37,610 bases of DNA from Allobosea sp. 12-68-7 (GCA_002279705.1 NCCO01000092.1:1-37610); one strand, 5' to 3'; counted from the stretch's first letter, positions 29,021 to 37,610 are shown. The notes: generated by a model from the letters alone, not told the origin. Translations and numbers: made by a program.

Positions 29021-29337
29021 CCGATTTCACTTTGACGGACAGAACCATGGCCGAGCCGAAACAGTTCGACGTCGGCTGTACCATCGAGGTGTCCCACACC
29101 TTCGACAGCCTGCACGCCCATGTGACGCTCGACGGCGACGTCAAGATCCGCCCGGGCGACGAGGTCATCGTCCATGGCGAGCCGATCAAGGTTCCCTATG
29201 GCGAGGTCCAGACCTTCCGCCGCATCGCGACCGTCAAGCGCGCCGGCTGGCTCGAGCAGCTCTGGACCAGGGTCACCGGCCGCGCCGAATTCATGGAGCT
29301 GCTCGAATTCAGCTTCTCGGAAAGGACCAAGCTATGA
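29017..29337 (+). CDS. Conserved hypothetical protein between puhC and acsF
   Basis: A 106-aa soluble protein joined by ATGA overlaps to puhC upstream and acsF downstream. The middle part ([20 protein letters not shown] and [20 protein letters not shown]) suggests a small beta domain, followed by a helical tail ([20 protein letters not shown]). A gene of this type occurs in this place in other photosynthesis clusters, as I recall, but no function is established to my knowledge. Its coupling to acsF suggests a role with the cyclase or in complex assembly; this is inference from context. Confidence 0.8.
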   Translation: MTDFTLTDRTMAEPKQFDVGCTIEVSHTFDSLHAHVTLDGDVKIRPGDEVIVHGEPIKVPYGEVQTFRRIATVKRAGWLEQLWTRVTGRAEFMELLEFSFSERTKL

Positions 29338-30413
29338 CCGCTGCAACCCTTCCGGCCGGCGCGATGCGCGCGGCCCCCAACGAAGCCACCCGCATGGCCC
29401 AGCAGGACACCATGCTGACGCCGCGCTTCTACACGACCGATTTCGACGAGCTCGACAAGATCGACGTCACGCCCGTCCGCGACGAGTGGGACGTGCTGAT
29501 CGCGGAGATGAAGAGCGACCCCAACAAGGGGCACTTCACCCGCAACGCCGACTGGAAGCTCGAGCTCGAGAAGATCCCCGAGCCGCTGCGCAAGGAGTTC
29601 ATCGACTTCCTCGTGTCGTCGCTGACGGCGGAGTTCTCCGGCTGCGTCCTCTATGCCGAGATGCGCAAGCGCGGCACCAACCCCGACATCTGCGAGCTGT
29701 TCAAATACATGAGCCGCGACGAGGCCCGCCATGCCGGCTTCATCAACGACGCACTCAAGGAGTTCAGCATCGGCGTCGATCTCGGCTTCCTGACGAAGGC
29801 CAAGAAATACACCTTCTTTAAGCCCAAGTTCATCTTCTACGCGACCTATCTCTCCGAGAAGATCGGCTATGCACGCTACATCACCATCTTCCGGCACCTG
29901 GAGCGCAACCCCGACAAGTGCTTCCACCCGATCTTCCGGTGGTTCAAGGAGTGGTGCAACGACGAGTTCCGCCATGGCGAGGCCTTCTCGCTGCTGATGC
30001 GGGCCAATCCGCATCTGCTGACTGGCGGCAACAAGCTCTGGGTGCGCTTCTTCCTGCTGGCCGTCTACGCGACGATGTATGTGCGCGACCATGTCCGGCC
30101 GGAGTTCCACAAGGCGCTCGACATCGACCCGACGGAGTATGATTTCGAGGTCTATCGCATCACCTCGGAAATCTCGCGCCAGGTCTTTCCGGTCGTCCTC
30201 GACACGGACAATCCGAAGTTCCGCGCCGGGCTCGAGCGCGTCCGCATCCTCGCCGGCAAGATCGCCGAGGCCTCCGAGCAGGGCGGTTTGGCCGCCAGCC
30301 TGAGGATGCGCGCCTATCAGGCCCAGGTCGCCTATGCCCTGCTGAAGCTCTATCTGCTGCCGACGATCAAGAACGAGATCCCCCGCACCAGCCGGCTCCA
30401 GCCGGCCTATTGA
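29334..30413 (+). CDS. acsF: Aerobic Mg-protoporphyrin IX monomethyl ester oxidative cyclase
   Basis: Diiron enzyme that uses O2 to form the isocyclic ring E of protochlorophyllide. The 359-aa protein carries the diiron ligands in [15 protein letters not shown] (helix with Glu), [10 protein letters not shown] (D-E-x-R-H) and [11 protein letters not shown] (D-E-x-R-H). No gene for the anaerobic alternative BchE is in the window. Some Alphaproteobacteria also need a small partner protein, BciE; I saw no clear candidate beside it unless the 106-aa ORF just upstream has such a role. ATGA overlap with that ORF. Confidence 0.96.
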   Translation: MTAATLPAGAMRAAPNEATRMAQQDTMLTPRFYTTDFDELDKIDVTPVRDEWDVLIAEMKSDPNKGHFTRNADWKLELEKIPEPLRKEFIDFLVSSLTAEFSGCVLYAEMRKRGTNPDICELFKYMSRDEARHAGFINDALKEFSIGVDLGFLTKAKKYTFFKPKFIFYATYLSEKIGYARYITIFRHLERNPDKCFHPIFRWFKEWCNDEFRHGEAFSLLMRANPHLLTGGNKLWVRFFLLAVYATMYVRDHVRPEFHKALDIDPTEYDFEVYRITSEISRQVFPVVLDTDNPKFRAGLERVRILAGKIAEASEQGGLAASLRMRAYQAQVAYALLKLYLLPTIKNEIPRTSRLQPAY

Positions 30414-30422
30414 GGGGGCGGC

Positions 30423-31295
30423 ATGTTGGTCACCTACGGGCTCCCGATCGTCGCGACACTGATCGCCTGGTGGTTCTCCACCGGGGCGATCCTCTATCTC
30501 GACGGTCTGCCCAGAGCGACCTTCCGCTGGAGTCTGGCGGGCGCCACGCTCGCTGGGCTCGCCGCCTTCTGGGGACTGGCCGCCACGGCCGGCGACACCA
30601 GCGTCGCCGGCGCCTATCTCGCCGTGTTCTGTGCGCTCGTGGTCTGGGGCTGGAACGAACTCGCCTTCCTGCTGGGCTATGTCGCCGGCACGACGCGGGA
30701 GCCCTGCGCCCCCGGCCTGCGCGGCTTCGCCCGCTTCGGGGCCGCGACCCGCGCCATCCTGCATCACGAGCTGGCGCTGCTGGCCTCGCTGGCGATCATC
30801 GCCGTCCTGACCGCCGACGGGGCGAACCTGTTCGGCCTGGCCACCTTCGCACTGCTCTTCGCCATGCGCCTCTCGACCAAGCTCAACATCTATCTCGGTG
30901 TGCCCAACACCACGGTCGAGTTCCTGCCCGAGCACCTTGCCTATCTGAAGAGCTATTTCCGCCAGCGGCCGATGAACCTGCTGTTTCCGCTCTCGGTGAC
31001 CGCCGCGACGCTGCTCAGCGCCTGGCTGGTGCACAGCGTCATCCGGGCCGGGAATCCCTTCGCGATCACGGGCTTCGTCCTGCTGGCGACCTTCGCCGTG
31101 CTCGGCCTTGTCGAGCACTGGTTCCTGGTGCTGCCGCTGCCGGTCGCCGAGCTCTGGGCCTGGGGCCTGCGCTCGCGTGACGAGGCCGCCCTTGCCGATC
31201 CCGCGCTTGCGCCCGCACGGGTCGCGGCGCCGCTCCCCTCCGCCACCGGCCTCGCGACACCGCGCGCCGTTCCCCCGCCAACCTTCGTCGCATAG
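30423..31295 (+). CDS. puhE: Photosynthetic complex assembly protein PuhE
   Basis: A 290-aa membrane protein of the PuhE (DUF3623) family with about seven segments, starting [20 protein letters not shown] and containing the marked block [20 protein letters not shown] then [14 protein letters not shown]. In Rhodobacter, loss of PuhE disturbs reaction centre and bacteriochlorophyll levels; the molecular role is not settled. The ATG lies nine bases after the acsF stop. The usual place is after acsF and before hemA, as here. The C-terminal 45 residues are a Pro/Ala-rich, low-complexity tail. Confidence 0.92.
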   Translation: MLVTYGLPIVATLIAWWFSTGAILYLDGLPRATFRWSLAGATLAGLAAFWGLAATAGDTSVAGAYLAVFCALVVWGWNELAFLLGYVAGTTREPCAPGLRGFARFGAATRAILHHELALLASLAIIAVLTADGANLFGLATFALLFAMRLSTKLNIYLGVPNTTVEFLPEHLAYLKSYFRQRPMNLLFPLSVTAATLLSAWLVHSVIRAGNPFAITGFVLLATFAVLGLVEHWFLVLPLPVAELWAWGLRSRDEAALADPALAPARVAAPLPSATGLATPRAVPPPTFVA

Positions 31296-31994
31296 TGCGA
31301 CAGCGCGCTCCCAGGAGGCCGCCGATGGACTACGAGATGTTCTTCCGCAAGGAACTCGACGGGCTCCACAGGGAAGGCCGCTACCGCGTCTTCGCCGATC
31401 TGGAGCGCAAGGCCGGGCAGTTTCCCCGCGCCACCTTCCACGGCACGGACGGCCCGCGCGACGTCACGGTCTGGTGCTCCAACGACTATCTCGGCATGGG
31501 CCAGAATCCCGATGTCCTCGCCGCGATGCATGGCGCACTCGACGGCTGCGGCGCCGGCGCCGGCGGCACCCGCAACATCGGCGGCACCAACCACTATCAC
31601 GTGCTGCTCGAGCGCGAGCTCGCCGACCTGCACGGCAAGGAAGCCGCGCTGCTCTTCAACTCCGGCTACATGTCGAACTGGGCCTCGCTCTCGACCTTCG
31701 CGGCGCGCATTCCCGACTGCGTCGTCCTGACCGACGGTCTCAACCACGCTTCGATGATCGAGGGCATCCGCCATTCGCGGGCCGACAAGGTCGTCTTCGC
31801 CCATAACGATCCCGACGATCTCAGACGCAAGCTGCAGGCGATCGACCCGCGCCGGCCCAAGCTGCTCGCCTTCGAGTCGGTCTATTCGATGGATGGCGAC
31901 ATCGCGCCGATCGCGGAGTTCTGCGATCTCGCCGACGAGTTCGGCGCCATGACCTATATCGACGAGGTCCATGCGGTCGGCCTCTACGGTCCGC

Positions 31995-32016
31995 GCGGCG
32001 GCGGCGCGGCGGCGGC
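31995..32016. repeat. Perfect 11-bp tandem duplication inside hemA
   Basis: GCGGCGGCGGC occurs at 31995-32005 and 32006-32016. Deleting one copy restores [15 protein letters not shown] in HemA. The unit is itself a GCG/GGC-rich simple sequence, prone to slippage or to sequencing error. Confidence 0.93.
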
Positions 32017-32531
32017 GTCAGCGAGCGCGACGGCCTCAGCCACCGGCTCGACGTGATCGAGGGCACGCTCGCCAAGGGCTTCGGCATCATGGGCGGCTAC
32101 ATCGCCGCCTCGGCCGCCACCTGCGACTTCATCCGCAGCTTCGCCTCGGGCTTCATCTTCTCGACCTCGCTGCCACCGGCCCTGGCCGCTGGCGCGCTGG
32201 CCTCGGTGCGCCACCTCAAGGCGAGCCAGACCGAGCGCGACGGCCAGCGCGATCGCGTCGCCGCCGTCCGGGCCGGGCTGGATGCGGCCGGCATCCCCCA
32301 TCTGCCCAACCCCAGCCATATCGTGCCGGTGATGGTCGGCGACCCCGTCCTCTGCAAGCGGATCAGCGACGAGCTGCTCGAGCGTTTCGACATCTATGTC
32401 CAGCCGATCAACTACCCGACCGTGCCGCGCGGCACCGAGCGGCTGCGGATCACCCCCTCGCCGCTGCATTCCGACGCCGATATCGTGGCCCACTGCGAGC
32501 GTCGCTCCCGGCCGACCCGGTGTCGGGCACG

Positions 32532-32558
32532 AAAAAGGGAGGCCGTTTCCGGCCTCCC
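32532..32558 (-). terminator. Intrinsic terminator of the puf operon
   Basis: On the minus strand a perfect 9-bp stem GGGAGGCCG/CGGCCTCCC closes a GAAA tetraloop and is followed by five T. It lies 45 bases after the pufM stop. It also overlaps the apparent 3' end of the converging hemA gene; on the plus strand there is no T-run. Confidence 0.9.
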
Positions 32559-32602
32559 AGGGATCGTCCGCTCGGTCGCGGTCGAGGATTGATGCGGCGG
32601 GC

Positions 32603-33571
32603 TCAGGGCCGCGGCGGGGGCACCGGCGTCGCCGGCCACATGGTCGGGTCACTCGGAGCGAACTTGTGCTTGATCGCCCATTCGTACCAGTTGTCGACCG
32701 CCGTTCCGGTGAGCAGGATGCCGATGCCGCCGGTCAACGTCGTCAGCACGGCGAACCACCAGGCCCAGCGATGGATCGACTCCATCGTCGCGTTGAAGCC
32801 CATCGTCCAGCGCCAGAACAGGGCGGCGCGCTCGGACGCCGTGCCACGGTCGACGATCTGCTCGATCTCGCGGTCGCCGCCATAGCGCGAGACGGCCAGG
32901 ATCGTCGCGGCATGCATCGCAAACAGCAGCGCCGAGCCGTAGAGGAACACGATCGAGAGTGCGTGGAAGGGGTTGTAGAAGAGGTTGCCGTAGCGCAGCG
33001 AGAAGTTCTGCGTCCAGTCGAGATGCGGGAAGATCCCGTAGGGGACCGCCTCGCTCCATGAGCCCATCAGCATCGGCCGGATGAAGCCGAGAACGAGCAT
33101 CAGCCAGATGGCAGCGGCGAAGGCCCAGGCGACATGCGTGCCCATGCCGAGTGCCCGGGCGCGATTATAGGTCCGCACCCACCACAGGATGACAGACACG
33201 GTGAAGAAGAAGCCGGCGATGATGAACCAGCCGCCCTCATTCAGAGGCACGAATGGACTGAACCCGTATTGCGGGCCGGGAGGCGCAAGCTGCAGCCAGA
33301 AGAGCTCGCGGACGAAGCGAACCGGGTCCCAGTTCACGGAGGCCAGCATGTTGAAGCCGATGATCTCGAACGCAATGAGGCCGCAGATGAGCGAGGTCAC
33401 CCCGGTCCAGCCGAGATAGATCGGGCCGATCTGGGCGTCGCCGATCATGCCGAACAGGTGGCTCACCCGCGTGGCCGTGCCGCGGCGCGTACCCCGCCCG
33501 GGAAGCGGGACGCCGAGATCGGGCGCGCCGTGGATCTGAACCCGGGTGAAGATGTTCTGATAGGTTGCCAT
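32603..33571 (-). CDS. pufM: Photosynthetic reaction centre M subunit
   Basis: Core membrane subunit of the type-2 reaction centre, 322 aa, five membrane helices. Visible ligands include the special-pair His in [13 protein letters not shown], the non-haem iron His in [10 protein letters not shown] and the ESIHRWAWW stretch, and the Glu iron ligand in the loop after REIEQI. It is the last puf gene: no pufC (reaction-centre cytochrome) or pufX follows, only the terminator. A 120-base spacer with a 16-bp tandem duplication separates it from pufL, which is unusual since pufL and pufM are normally almost contiguous. AAGGATC provides a ribosome binding site before the ATG. Confidence 0.97.
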   Translation of the reverse strand: MATYQNIFTRVQIHGAPDLGVPLPGRGTRRGTATRVSHLFGMIGDAQIGPIYLGWTGVTSLICGLIAFEIIGFNMLASVNWDPVRFVRELFWLQLAPPGPQYGFSPFVPLNEGGWFIIAGFFFTVSVILWWVRTYNRARALGMGTHVAWAFAAAIWLMLVLGFIRPMLMGSWSEAVPYGIFPHLDWTQNFSLRYGNLFYNPFHALSIVFLYGSALLFAMHAATILAVSRYGGDREIEQIVDRGTASERAALFWRWTMGFNATMESIHRWAWWFAVLTTLTGGIGILLTGTAVDNWYEWAIKHKFAPSDPTMWPATPVPPPRP

Positions 33572-33604
33572 CGCCTTGATCCTTGGAGAACCGGGCTGCG
33601 TCTG

Positions 33605-33636
33605 GGACGGGTTTGGTCTTGGACGGGTTTGGTCTT
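33605..33636. repeat. Perfect 16-bp tandem duplication in the pufL-pufM spacer
   Basis: GGACGGGTTTGGTCTT occurs at 33605-33620 and 33621-33636 without a difference. It is in non-coding DNA, so no frame is disturbed, but it has the same 16-nt period as the repeats in bchH and bchN. Confidence 0.95.
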
Positions 33637-33691
33637 GGGCCTGGCGCCTCCTCTCGGCGTCAGGCCGCGTGGGCGGCGCAAGACCGCGTTG

Positions 33692-34516
33692 TCAGCGCCA
33701 GATCGAGAAATGGCGCGACAGGTCCCACCACTCGGCCCAGCCCTCGCTCCAGTACGGGCCGCTGATGATGATGCAGACCGCGCTCCAGAACACCGCCGAC
33801 AGCGCCAAAAAGAGACCGAGGCGGTGGATACCGAGCGTGCCGATCGAATAGCCGATGGTGTCGCGGAAGAAGCTGTTCTCATGCTCGGGCGTCTTGACCG
33901 GCTCGCCCCGCTTCGGGTTGGTCGCCGACAGGATCAGGCCGCCATGGAGCGAGAGCGCGAGCGCGGTGGTGAAGAAGAACGTCACCGCGATCATGTGGGC
34001 GGGGTTGTAGTGGAACTGGAGATACTGGTAGCCGACGTTCGAGACCCATTCGAGATGGCTGAAGATACCGTAGGGGAAACCATAGCCCCAGGCGCCGAGC
34101 AGGAAGGGCCGGAAGATCACCAGCGTCACATAGGCCAGGATGGCGAAGCCGAAGGCGACGGGCACGTGATAGCCCATGCCGAGTTTGCGGCAGATCTCGA
34201 CTTCGCGCAGGGCCCAGGAGATGAAGGAAGCCGTGGCGCAGATCGTGATGATCTGCCAGAGCCCGCCCTCGAGCATCGGGGCGAGGGACAGGCCATATTT
34301 GGGGTCCGGCGGCGCGATGTTGATCAGCCACGGATTCCAGGTCGGTCCCTGGCTGGCACCAAACAGGATCAGGGCCGTGCCGAGCCCCGCGAAGAAGACG
34401 GTCGCGATGCCGAAGAAGCCGACATAGAAGGGGCCGACCCAGAAATCGAACAGATCGCCGCCAATCAGCGTCCCGCCCCTGACCCTGTATTTTCTCTCGA
34501 AATTGAGCAATGCCAT
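33692..34516 (-). CDS. pufL: Photosynthetic reaction centre L subunit
   Basis: Core reaction-centre subunit of 274 aa, normal length. It starts [20 protein letters not shown] then [16 protein letters not shown]. Ligands are visible in order: [11 protein letters not shown] (accessory pigment His region), [15 protein letters not shown] (special-pair His), [15 protein letters not shown] (iron His) and [11 protein letters not shown] (iron His). GGGAGG before the ATG is a good ribosome binding site. It follows pufA after 125 bases that include a stem-loop. Confidence 0.98.
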   Translation of the reverse strand: MALLNFERKYRVRGGTLIGGDLFDFWVGPFYVGFFGIATVFFAGLGTALILFGASQGPTWNPWLINIAPPDPKYGLSLAPMLEGGLWQIITICATASFISWALREVEICRKLGMGYHVPVAFGFAILAYVTLVIFRPFLLGAWGYGFPYGIFSHLEWVSNVGYQYLQFHYNPAHMIAVTFFFTTALALSLHGGLILSATNPKRGEPVKTPEHENSFFRDTIGYSIGTLGIHRLGLFLALSAVFWSAVCIIISGPYWSEGWAEWWDLSRHFSIWR

Positions 34517-34587
34517 CGCGTGGCCCTCCCCGCAGCAGCGAGCGAAAACGATTTAGAATCATCGACAAAGATATGCGGAGCGAGGCG

Positions 34588-34625
34588 GGCGGACGTAGCC
34601 GAGCACCGTCGGTCATCCGTCCGCC
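34588..34625 (-). promoter_or_regulatory. Intercistronic stem-loop between pufA and pufL
   Basis: An 8-bp outer stem (GGCGGACG/CGTCCGCC) with an inner CCGA/TCGG stem, no T-run. Hairpins at this place in Rhodobacter protect the 3' end of pufBA mRNA from decay and set the excess of LH1 over reaction centre; the same use is likely here. Confidence 0.65.
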
Positions 34626-34641
34626 TCAGAGCTAGAAAGGC

Positions 34642-34803
34642 CTATTTCGGAGCAGCCGTCGACGCCAGCGGCGCGTTCAGCCAGCTTCCGTAACGCGGCG
34701 TGCTAAGCTGAATCAGATGATTCAGCATCACCATGCCAAAAGCGAAAGTCGCGACAGCGATCAGCGTACGCCGCGGATCGAACAGTAACCACATTCTCCA
34801 CAT
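34642..34803 (-). CDS. pufA: Light-harvesting LH1 alpha polypeptide
   Basis: A 53-aa antenna polypeptide with one membrane helix: MWRMWLLFDPRRTLIAVATF then AFGMVMLNHLIQLSTPRYGSW. The His in LNHLIQLST is the axial ligand of the B875-type bacteriochlorophyll, and MWR-WLLFDPRR is the family N-terminus. AAGGAG stands about nine bases before the ATG at 34803, two codons before a second Met. It is followed by the stem-loop before pufL. Confidence 0.95.
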   Translation of the reverse strand: MWRMWLLFDPRRTLIAVATFAFGMVMLNHLIQLSTPRYGSWLNAPLASTAAPK

Positions 34804-34831
34804 CGTCCATTCTCCTTCTTTGTTCAGACCG

Positions 34832-34975
34832 TCAGAACCACGGTCTCCACATCCAGATCAGCAGGTGCGCGACCGCGGAGATAGCGACGAAACCCAGTGT
34901 TCCTTGCATGAAGAAGGAATGGAATTCTTTCGCTTCCGCCGCGGTCAATCCTGACAGCGTGTCTCTCTCTGCCAT
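34832..34975 (-). CDS. pufB: Light-harvesting LH1 beta polypeptide
   Basis: A 47-aa antenna polypeptide: [20 protein letters not shown] then [20 protein letters not shown] and WMWRPWF. The LT-EAKEFH segment, the AHLLIW His (bacteriochlorophyll ligand) and the C-terminal WRPW are hallmarks of LH1 beta. A GAGAGGA precedes the ATG at 34975. It stands before pufA with 28 bases between, the usual order. Confidence 0.96.
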   Translation of the reverse strand: MAERDTLSGLTAAEAKEFHSFFMQGTLGFVAISAVAHLLIWMWRPWF

Positions 34976-35008
34976 GACCAGTCCTCTCCTGTGGCCTTGC
35001 GGCCGTTA

Positions 35009-35026
35009 CCGCACGAAGCCGTGCGG
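35009..35026 (-). promoter_or_regulatory. Hairpin 1 in the pufQ-pufB spacer
   Basis: CCGCACG-GCTT-CGTGCGG on the minus strand, a perfect 7-bp stem. Together with hairpin 2 it lies in the 130-base spacer between pufQ and pufB, a place where the puf mRNA of Rhodobacter is processed. Confidence 0.5.
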
Positions 35027-35060
35027 CTGGCTGTCGGGCTATGACCCCCGGCAGTTCCTC

Positions 35061-35077
35061 CCGCCCGAACCGGGCGG
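35061..35077 (-). promoter_or_regulatory. Hairpin 2 in the pufQ-pufB spacer
   Basis: CCGCCCG-GTT-CGGGCGG on the minus strand, a perfect 7-bp stem without a T-run, so more likely an mRNA stability or processing element than a terminator. Confidence 0.5.
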
Positions 35078-35105
35078 AAGCGCGTGACCTTCGCAGCTCG
35101 GGGCG

Positions 35106-35342
35106 TCAGCCCATGAACATGAAGGGAATGGTGGCGTTGGCCTGGGCCCGCGCCTCGGCGACGATCGACAGGCGCGGCCCCCGGCCGGCCGGACGAACGA
35201 CCCTCTGAACCAGCGCGACGACGAGGAAGAAGGGCATCGACAGGGCGGTCAGCCGCCGGCACATGCGCCGGTCGGAGGCCAGCGACTTCACCCGCCGGAC
35301 ATGGTCCTGCTCGGAATGGCGCGCCGTGAACTGCATGGTCAT
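35106..35342 (-). CDS. pufQ: Bacteriochlorophyll-associated protein PufQ
   Basis: A 78-aa protein with one membrane segment (TALSMPFFLVVALVQRVV) and the C-terminal block RARAQANATIPFMFMG-like end (EARAQANATIPFMFMG) typical of PufQ, a small protein required for normal bacteriochlorophyll levels and complex formation. The ATG at 35342 has GGGAGGAG upstream and overlaps the stop of a 29-codon ORF (ATGA). The place between bchZ and pufB is the classical one. Confidence 0.92.
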   Translation of the reverse strand: MTMQFTARHSEQDHVRRVKSLASDRRMCRRLTALSMPFFLVVALVQRVVRPAGRGPRLSIVAEARAQANATIPFMFMG

Positions 35343-35428
35343 GCTTCTCTCCTCCCCTTGAGAACCGTTTTTATGCGGAGAACCGATCCTGTCCGGTCGG
35401 GGCCGTCGGGCGTGGTGGATGCCGTCAT
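35339..35428 (-). CDS. Tiny ORF (29 aa) bridging bchZ and pufQ
   Basis: The frame [14 protein letters not shown]...KGRREA fills the gap between bchZ and pufQ exactly: its ATG overlaps the bchZ TGA (ATGA) and its TGA overlaps the pufQ ATG (ATGA). The pufQ ribosome binding site lies inside it. It may serve as a relay that keeps translation coupled, or be a chance frame. Confidence 0.35.
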   Translation of the reverse strand: MTASTTPDGPDRTGSVLRIKTVLKGRREA

Positions 35429-36876
35429 GCGAAGGCTCCTTCGCGGCTGGCGACACGATCGACATGGTCGACCTGGACGCGGGCTGCGCCGGCCTGCCGG
35501 GCGCGCGCCTCGGCGGCATCGCGCAGGCGCTTGGCGGCGGAGATCCGCACCAGCACCGGCTGGCGCTCCAGGCAGTCCTCGAGCAGGGCCTTGGCCTCTT
35601 CCGACCAGGGCAGCTCGCGATGCAGGCGCGCGGGCGTCGCCTCGACGGCGTCCATCTGCGTGCCCAGCGGCAGGATGTGGAAGAGCGCGTCGAAGAGCGC
35701 GTTGCAGACCTCCTGAACCAGGTAGGTTGCGCCCGCATAGCCCATGAAAGGCGTGCCGGTGTGCCGGCGGATCACCGCGCCTGGGAAGGAGGCGGGAATG
35801 TAGATCCCGCGCCCGCCGGCCTCGGCCATGTACATGCGCTCGTTGAACGAGCCGAACAGCACGAGCGGCGGCTTCTCCTTGAGCGAGGCGCGCACGGCGT
35901 CGTTGTCGGATTTCTGGCCCGCGCAGCGCGAGGCCGAGAAGGTGCAGGGCAGCCCCATCTCGGTCTCGAGGAAGTGGCGGATGCCGCGCGCATAGGTCTC
36001 GTTGGCGACGATGGCGAAGGAGGCCGTGCCGAAGAAATCCTGGGTCACCGAGCGCCAGAGATCCCAGAGCGGCTTGATCGTCGTGTGCTTCTCGCGCTCG
36101 ATGAAGGGCTCGGGGTCGAGCCCGAGCAGCTCGCCGAGCGAGCGCAGGAAGGCGGTGGTCGAATGCAGCCCGATCGGCGCCTGCAGATAGGGCCGCTCGA
36201 GCGCCTCGCAGAGCAGCCGGCCATATTCACGATAGAGGCAGACATTGACCTCGGCATCGGCGAGCCGCTGCACCTGCGACAGATGCGAGCCAAGCGGGAA
36301 GGTCATGTGGACCTCCGCGCCGATGCCCTCGATCAGGCGGCGCACCTCGGCGAGGTCGGAGGGCATGTTGAACATGCCATAGGCCGGGCCGATGATGTTG
36401 ACCTTGGGCTTCGCGCCCTCCTTGCGGGGCTTGGCCTTGGGCACGATGCCGCGCTTGGCGCCGTATTCGCCCCACAGCCAGAACAGCGCGCGGTCGGCGC
36501 ATTGCCACTGGTCCTCGTCGATCGTGCGCGGCAGAAAGCGCTGGATGTTGGTGCCTTCCGGCGTCACGCCGCCGCCGATCATCTCGGCAATCGAGCCGGT
36601 GACGACCACACTCGGCAGATGCGGATCGAGCACGGCGTTGGCGCGCTTCATCGCGCCTTCCGTCCCGTGCTGGCCGAGTTCCTCCTCGGCGAGGCCAGTC
36701 ACGACGATCGGCAGCTCATGCGGCGGCAGCGCGTCGGTGTAATGCAGCACCGAGGTCACCGGCAGGTTCTCGCAGCCGACCGGGCCGTCGATGACGACCT
36801 GCAGGCCCTTGATGGCGCAGAAGACGTAGACCGCCCCCCAATAGCCCCCGGCCCTGTCGTGATCCTGGATCAGCAT
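35425..36876 (-). CDS. bchZ: Chlorophyllide a reductase subunit Z
   Basis: With BchY forms the catalytic component of chlorophyllide a oxidoreductase, which reduces ring B to the bacteriochlorin; BchX supplies electrons. The 483-aa nitrogenase-like protein starts [20 protein letters not shown], has [20 protein letters not shown] with a cluster-ligand cysteine near residue 35, [12 protein letters not shown], and [18 protein letters not shown]. The ATG overlaps the bchY stop (TGATG). In Rhodobacter the oxygen-regulated puf promoter lies inside the end of bchZ; I could not pin one down here. Confidence 0.96.
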   Translation of the reverse strand: MLIQDHDRAGGYWGAVYVFCAIKGLQVVIDGPVGCENLPVTSVLHYTDALPPHELPIVVTGLAEEELGQHGTEGAMKRANAVLDPHLPSVVVTGSIAEMIGGGVTPEGTNIQRFLPRTIDEDQWQCADRALFWLWGEYGAKRGIVPKAKPRKEGAKPKVNIIGPAYGMFNMPSDLAEVRRLIEGIGAEVHMTFPLGSHLSQVQRLADAEVNVCLYREYGRLLCEALERPYLQAPIGLHSTTAFLRSLGELLGLDPEPFIEREKHTTIKPLWDLWRSVTQDFFGTASFAIVANETYARGIRHFLETEMGLPCTFSASRCAGQKSDNDAVRASLKEKPPLVLFGSFNERMYMAEAGGRGIYIPASFPGAVIRRHTGTPFMGYAGATYLVQEVCNALFDALFHILPLGTQMDAVEATPARLHRELPWSEEAKALLEDCLERQPVLVRISAAKRLRDAAEARARQAGAARVQVDHVDRVASREGAFA

Positions 36877-37610
36877 CACGGAATCTCCTCGGCCGCCGCC
36901 TTCGCCTTGGCGGCGCGGCGGGCGAACTTCTCGCGGAAATCCGGATGCAGTTGCGGCGTGTCCTGCCAGGTCCCGGCGGTGTCGCCCTCGCCGACGCCGG
37001 CGAAGAACGCCTTCATCGCGTTCATACGGCCCTTGTTGCCGATGGCGGCGTTGACGACCTGGGCGAGCGAACCCGCACCGGCGGGCCCGAAGAGCGGCCG
37101 CGCCGAGATCAGGTTGGTGAAGTAGAGCGAGGGGATGCCGAGCTGCTTGGCCTTCTGCACCACCGGCGTGGTGCCGATCGCGAGGTCGGGCTGGAACTCG
37201 GCCATCGCCGCCAGATCCTGCTCGAGCGTCGCGCGGAAATTGACCATCACGCCGCGTGCGGCCAGCCACTCGCGATCGGGCTCCGACCAGGGCGTGCGCG
37301 GGCAGGCGGTGCCGACATAACGCAGATCGGCGCCGCTCTCGACGAGCAGCCGCGCCACCAGCAACTCCGAGCCTTCATAGCCCGACAGCGTGATCCGGCC
37401 GGTGATCGGCATCGCCGAGAGCGCGCCACGGATCGCTGGGACCAGCCGGTTCTGCGCCGCCTCGACCAGGGGCTTGCCCACGCCGCAGGCCTCGCCAATC
37501 GCCGACAGCCAGGCGACCGTGCCCTCGACACCGACCGGGCCGGAGCCGACGATGCTGCGCCCGGCCGCTTCGAACTCGCGGATGGAGGCCGTGTAGAAGG
37601 GGTGGATCGC
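36876..37610 (-). CDS. bchY: Chlorophyllide a reductase subunit Y (partial, N-terminus outside window)
   Basis: C-terminal 244 residues of BchY; the frame is open through the last base of the window. Recognisable segments are [60 protein letters not shown] and [20 protein letters not shown]. BchY pairs with BchZ in ring B reduction of chlorophyllide a. The stop overlaps the bchZ start. The order implies bchC and bchX upstream, beyond the window end. Confidence 0.95.
   Translation of the reverse strand, partial: AIHPFYTASIREFEAAGRSIVGSGPVGVEGTVAWLSAIGEACGVGKPLVEAAQNRLVPAIRGALSAMPITGRITLSGYEGSELLVARLLVESGADLRYVGTACPRTPWSEPDREWLAARGVMVNFRATLEQDLAAMAEFQPDLAIGTTPVVQKAKQLGIPSLYFTNLISARPLFGPAGAGSLAQVVNAAIGNKGRMNAMKAFFAGVGEGDTAGTWQDTPQLHPDFREKFARRAAKAKAAAEEIP

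Larger units (their letters stand above)
31325..32592 (+). pseudogene. hemA: 5-Aminolevulinate synthase, frameshifted by an 11-bp tandem duplication
   Basis: Pyridoxal-phosphate enzyme that condenses glycine and succinyl-CoA to 5-aminolevulinate. AGGAGG precedes the ATG at 31325. The first part matches the family through [33 protein letters not shown] and [17 protein letters not shown] at about 32010, then the frame runs into a stop at 32054-32056. The rest, [20 protein letters not shown] then [11 protein letters not shown] (with the Lys that binds the cofactor) to [15 protein letters not shown], lies in another frame. An 11-bp duplication at 31995-32016 explains the break. After DADI the expected last helix (about 25 residues ending in a W..LGL type motif) is absent; the frame instead reads across the puf terminator to 32592. 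The protein would thus be abnormal even after repair of the duplication. Confidence 0.9.

Noticed and set aside
31993..32056. Programmed ribosomal frameshifting in hemA (also considered for bchH and bchN)
   Set aside because: No slippery heptamer with a downstream structure is seen at the breaks, and in every case a duplication of exactly the excess length explains the frame change.
32053..32592. The 3' part of hemA as a separate gene starting at the ATG at 32053
   Set aside because: The sequence before that ATG in the same frame ([13 protein letters not shown]) already matches ALA synthase, so it is the continuation of a broken gene and not a new start.

Overview
The window is high-GC DNA from an alphaproteobacterium, most likely a member of the Hyphomicrobiales (Rhizobiales), and holds most of a photosynthesis gene cluster for anoxygenic phototrophy. 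The gene content (light-independent protochlorophyllide reductase, aerobic cyclase acsF, type-2 reaction centre genes, two ppsR paralogues with aerR, no bchE in view) suggests an aerobic anoxygenic phototroph or a facultative relative. I cannot name the genus from sequence alone. I saw no rRNA, tRNA, CRISPR array or transposase.

Layout. (1) Positions 1-3955, minus strand: a non-photosynthetic operon for a DppBC-type ABC importer with its substrate-binding protein and a partial metallophosphoesterase. (2) Positions 3956-4454: a non-coding stretch with a decayed kdpD/kdpE fragment. (3) tspO (+), then on the minus strand a bch operon read as sORF78-bchH-bchG-hydrolase-sORF35, with hemC after it. 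(4) A regulator region: ppsR (+), then on the minus strand aerR-ppsR and bch2-like-bchP-small membrane protein. (5) On the plus strand bchF-N-B-sORF-L-M-lhaA-puhA-puhB-puhC-orf-acsF-puhE-hemA, nearly all joined by ATGA or TGATG overlaps. (6) On the minus strand, converging on hemA, the superoperon bchY(partial)-bchZ-sORF29-pufQ-pufB-pufA-pufL-pufM, ending at an intrinsic terminator. There is no pufC or pufX after pufM.

How the parts work together. HemA, HemC and TspO feed or modulate tetrapyrrole supply. BchH, M, AcsF, N/B/L, F, Y/Z, G and P carry protoporphyrin to esterified bacteriochlorophyll a. PufB/A/L/M and PuhA build the LH1-reaction-centre core. LhaA, PuhB, PuhC, PuhE, PufQ and the Bch2-like protein assist assembly and pigment delivery. 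The PpsR proteins and AerR repress or tune the system through TGT-N12-ACA boxes. I found three pairs of such boxes with nearly identical spacing, upstream of the bchH operon, the bch2-bchP operon and bchF.

The most striking observation is four short tandem duplications inside the cluster. Three have a 16-nt period (bchH, bchN, pufL-pufM spacer) and one an 11-nt period (hemA). The bchH, bchN and hemA duplications each break the reading frame, and removing one copy restores a full-length product. If real, this cell could not make bacteriochlorophyll through these genes. If not, the assembly is faulty or mixes two alleles. Other notable points are a palindromic repeat inserted in frame in bchB, a relocated bchH with a possible remnant at its usual place between bchB and bchL, and several coupled small ORFs.
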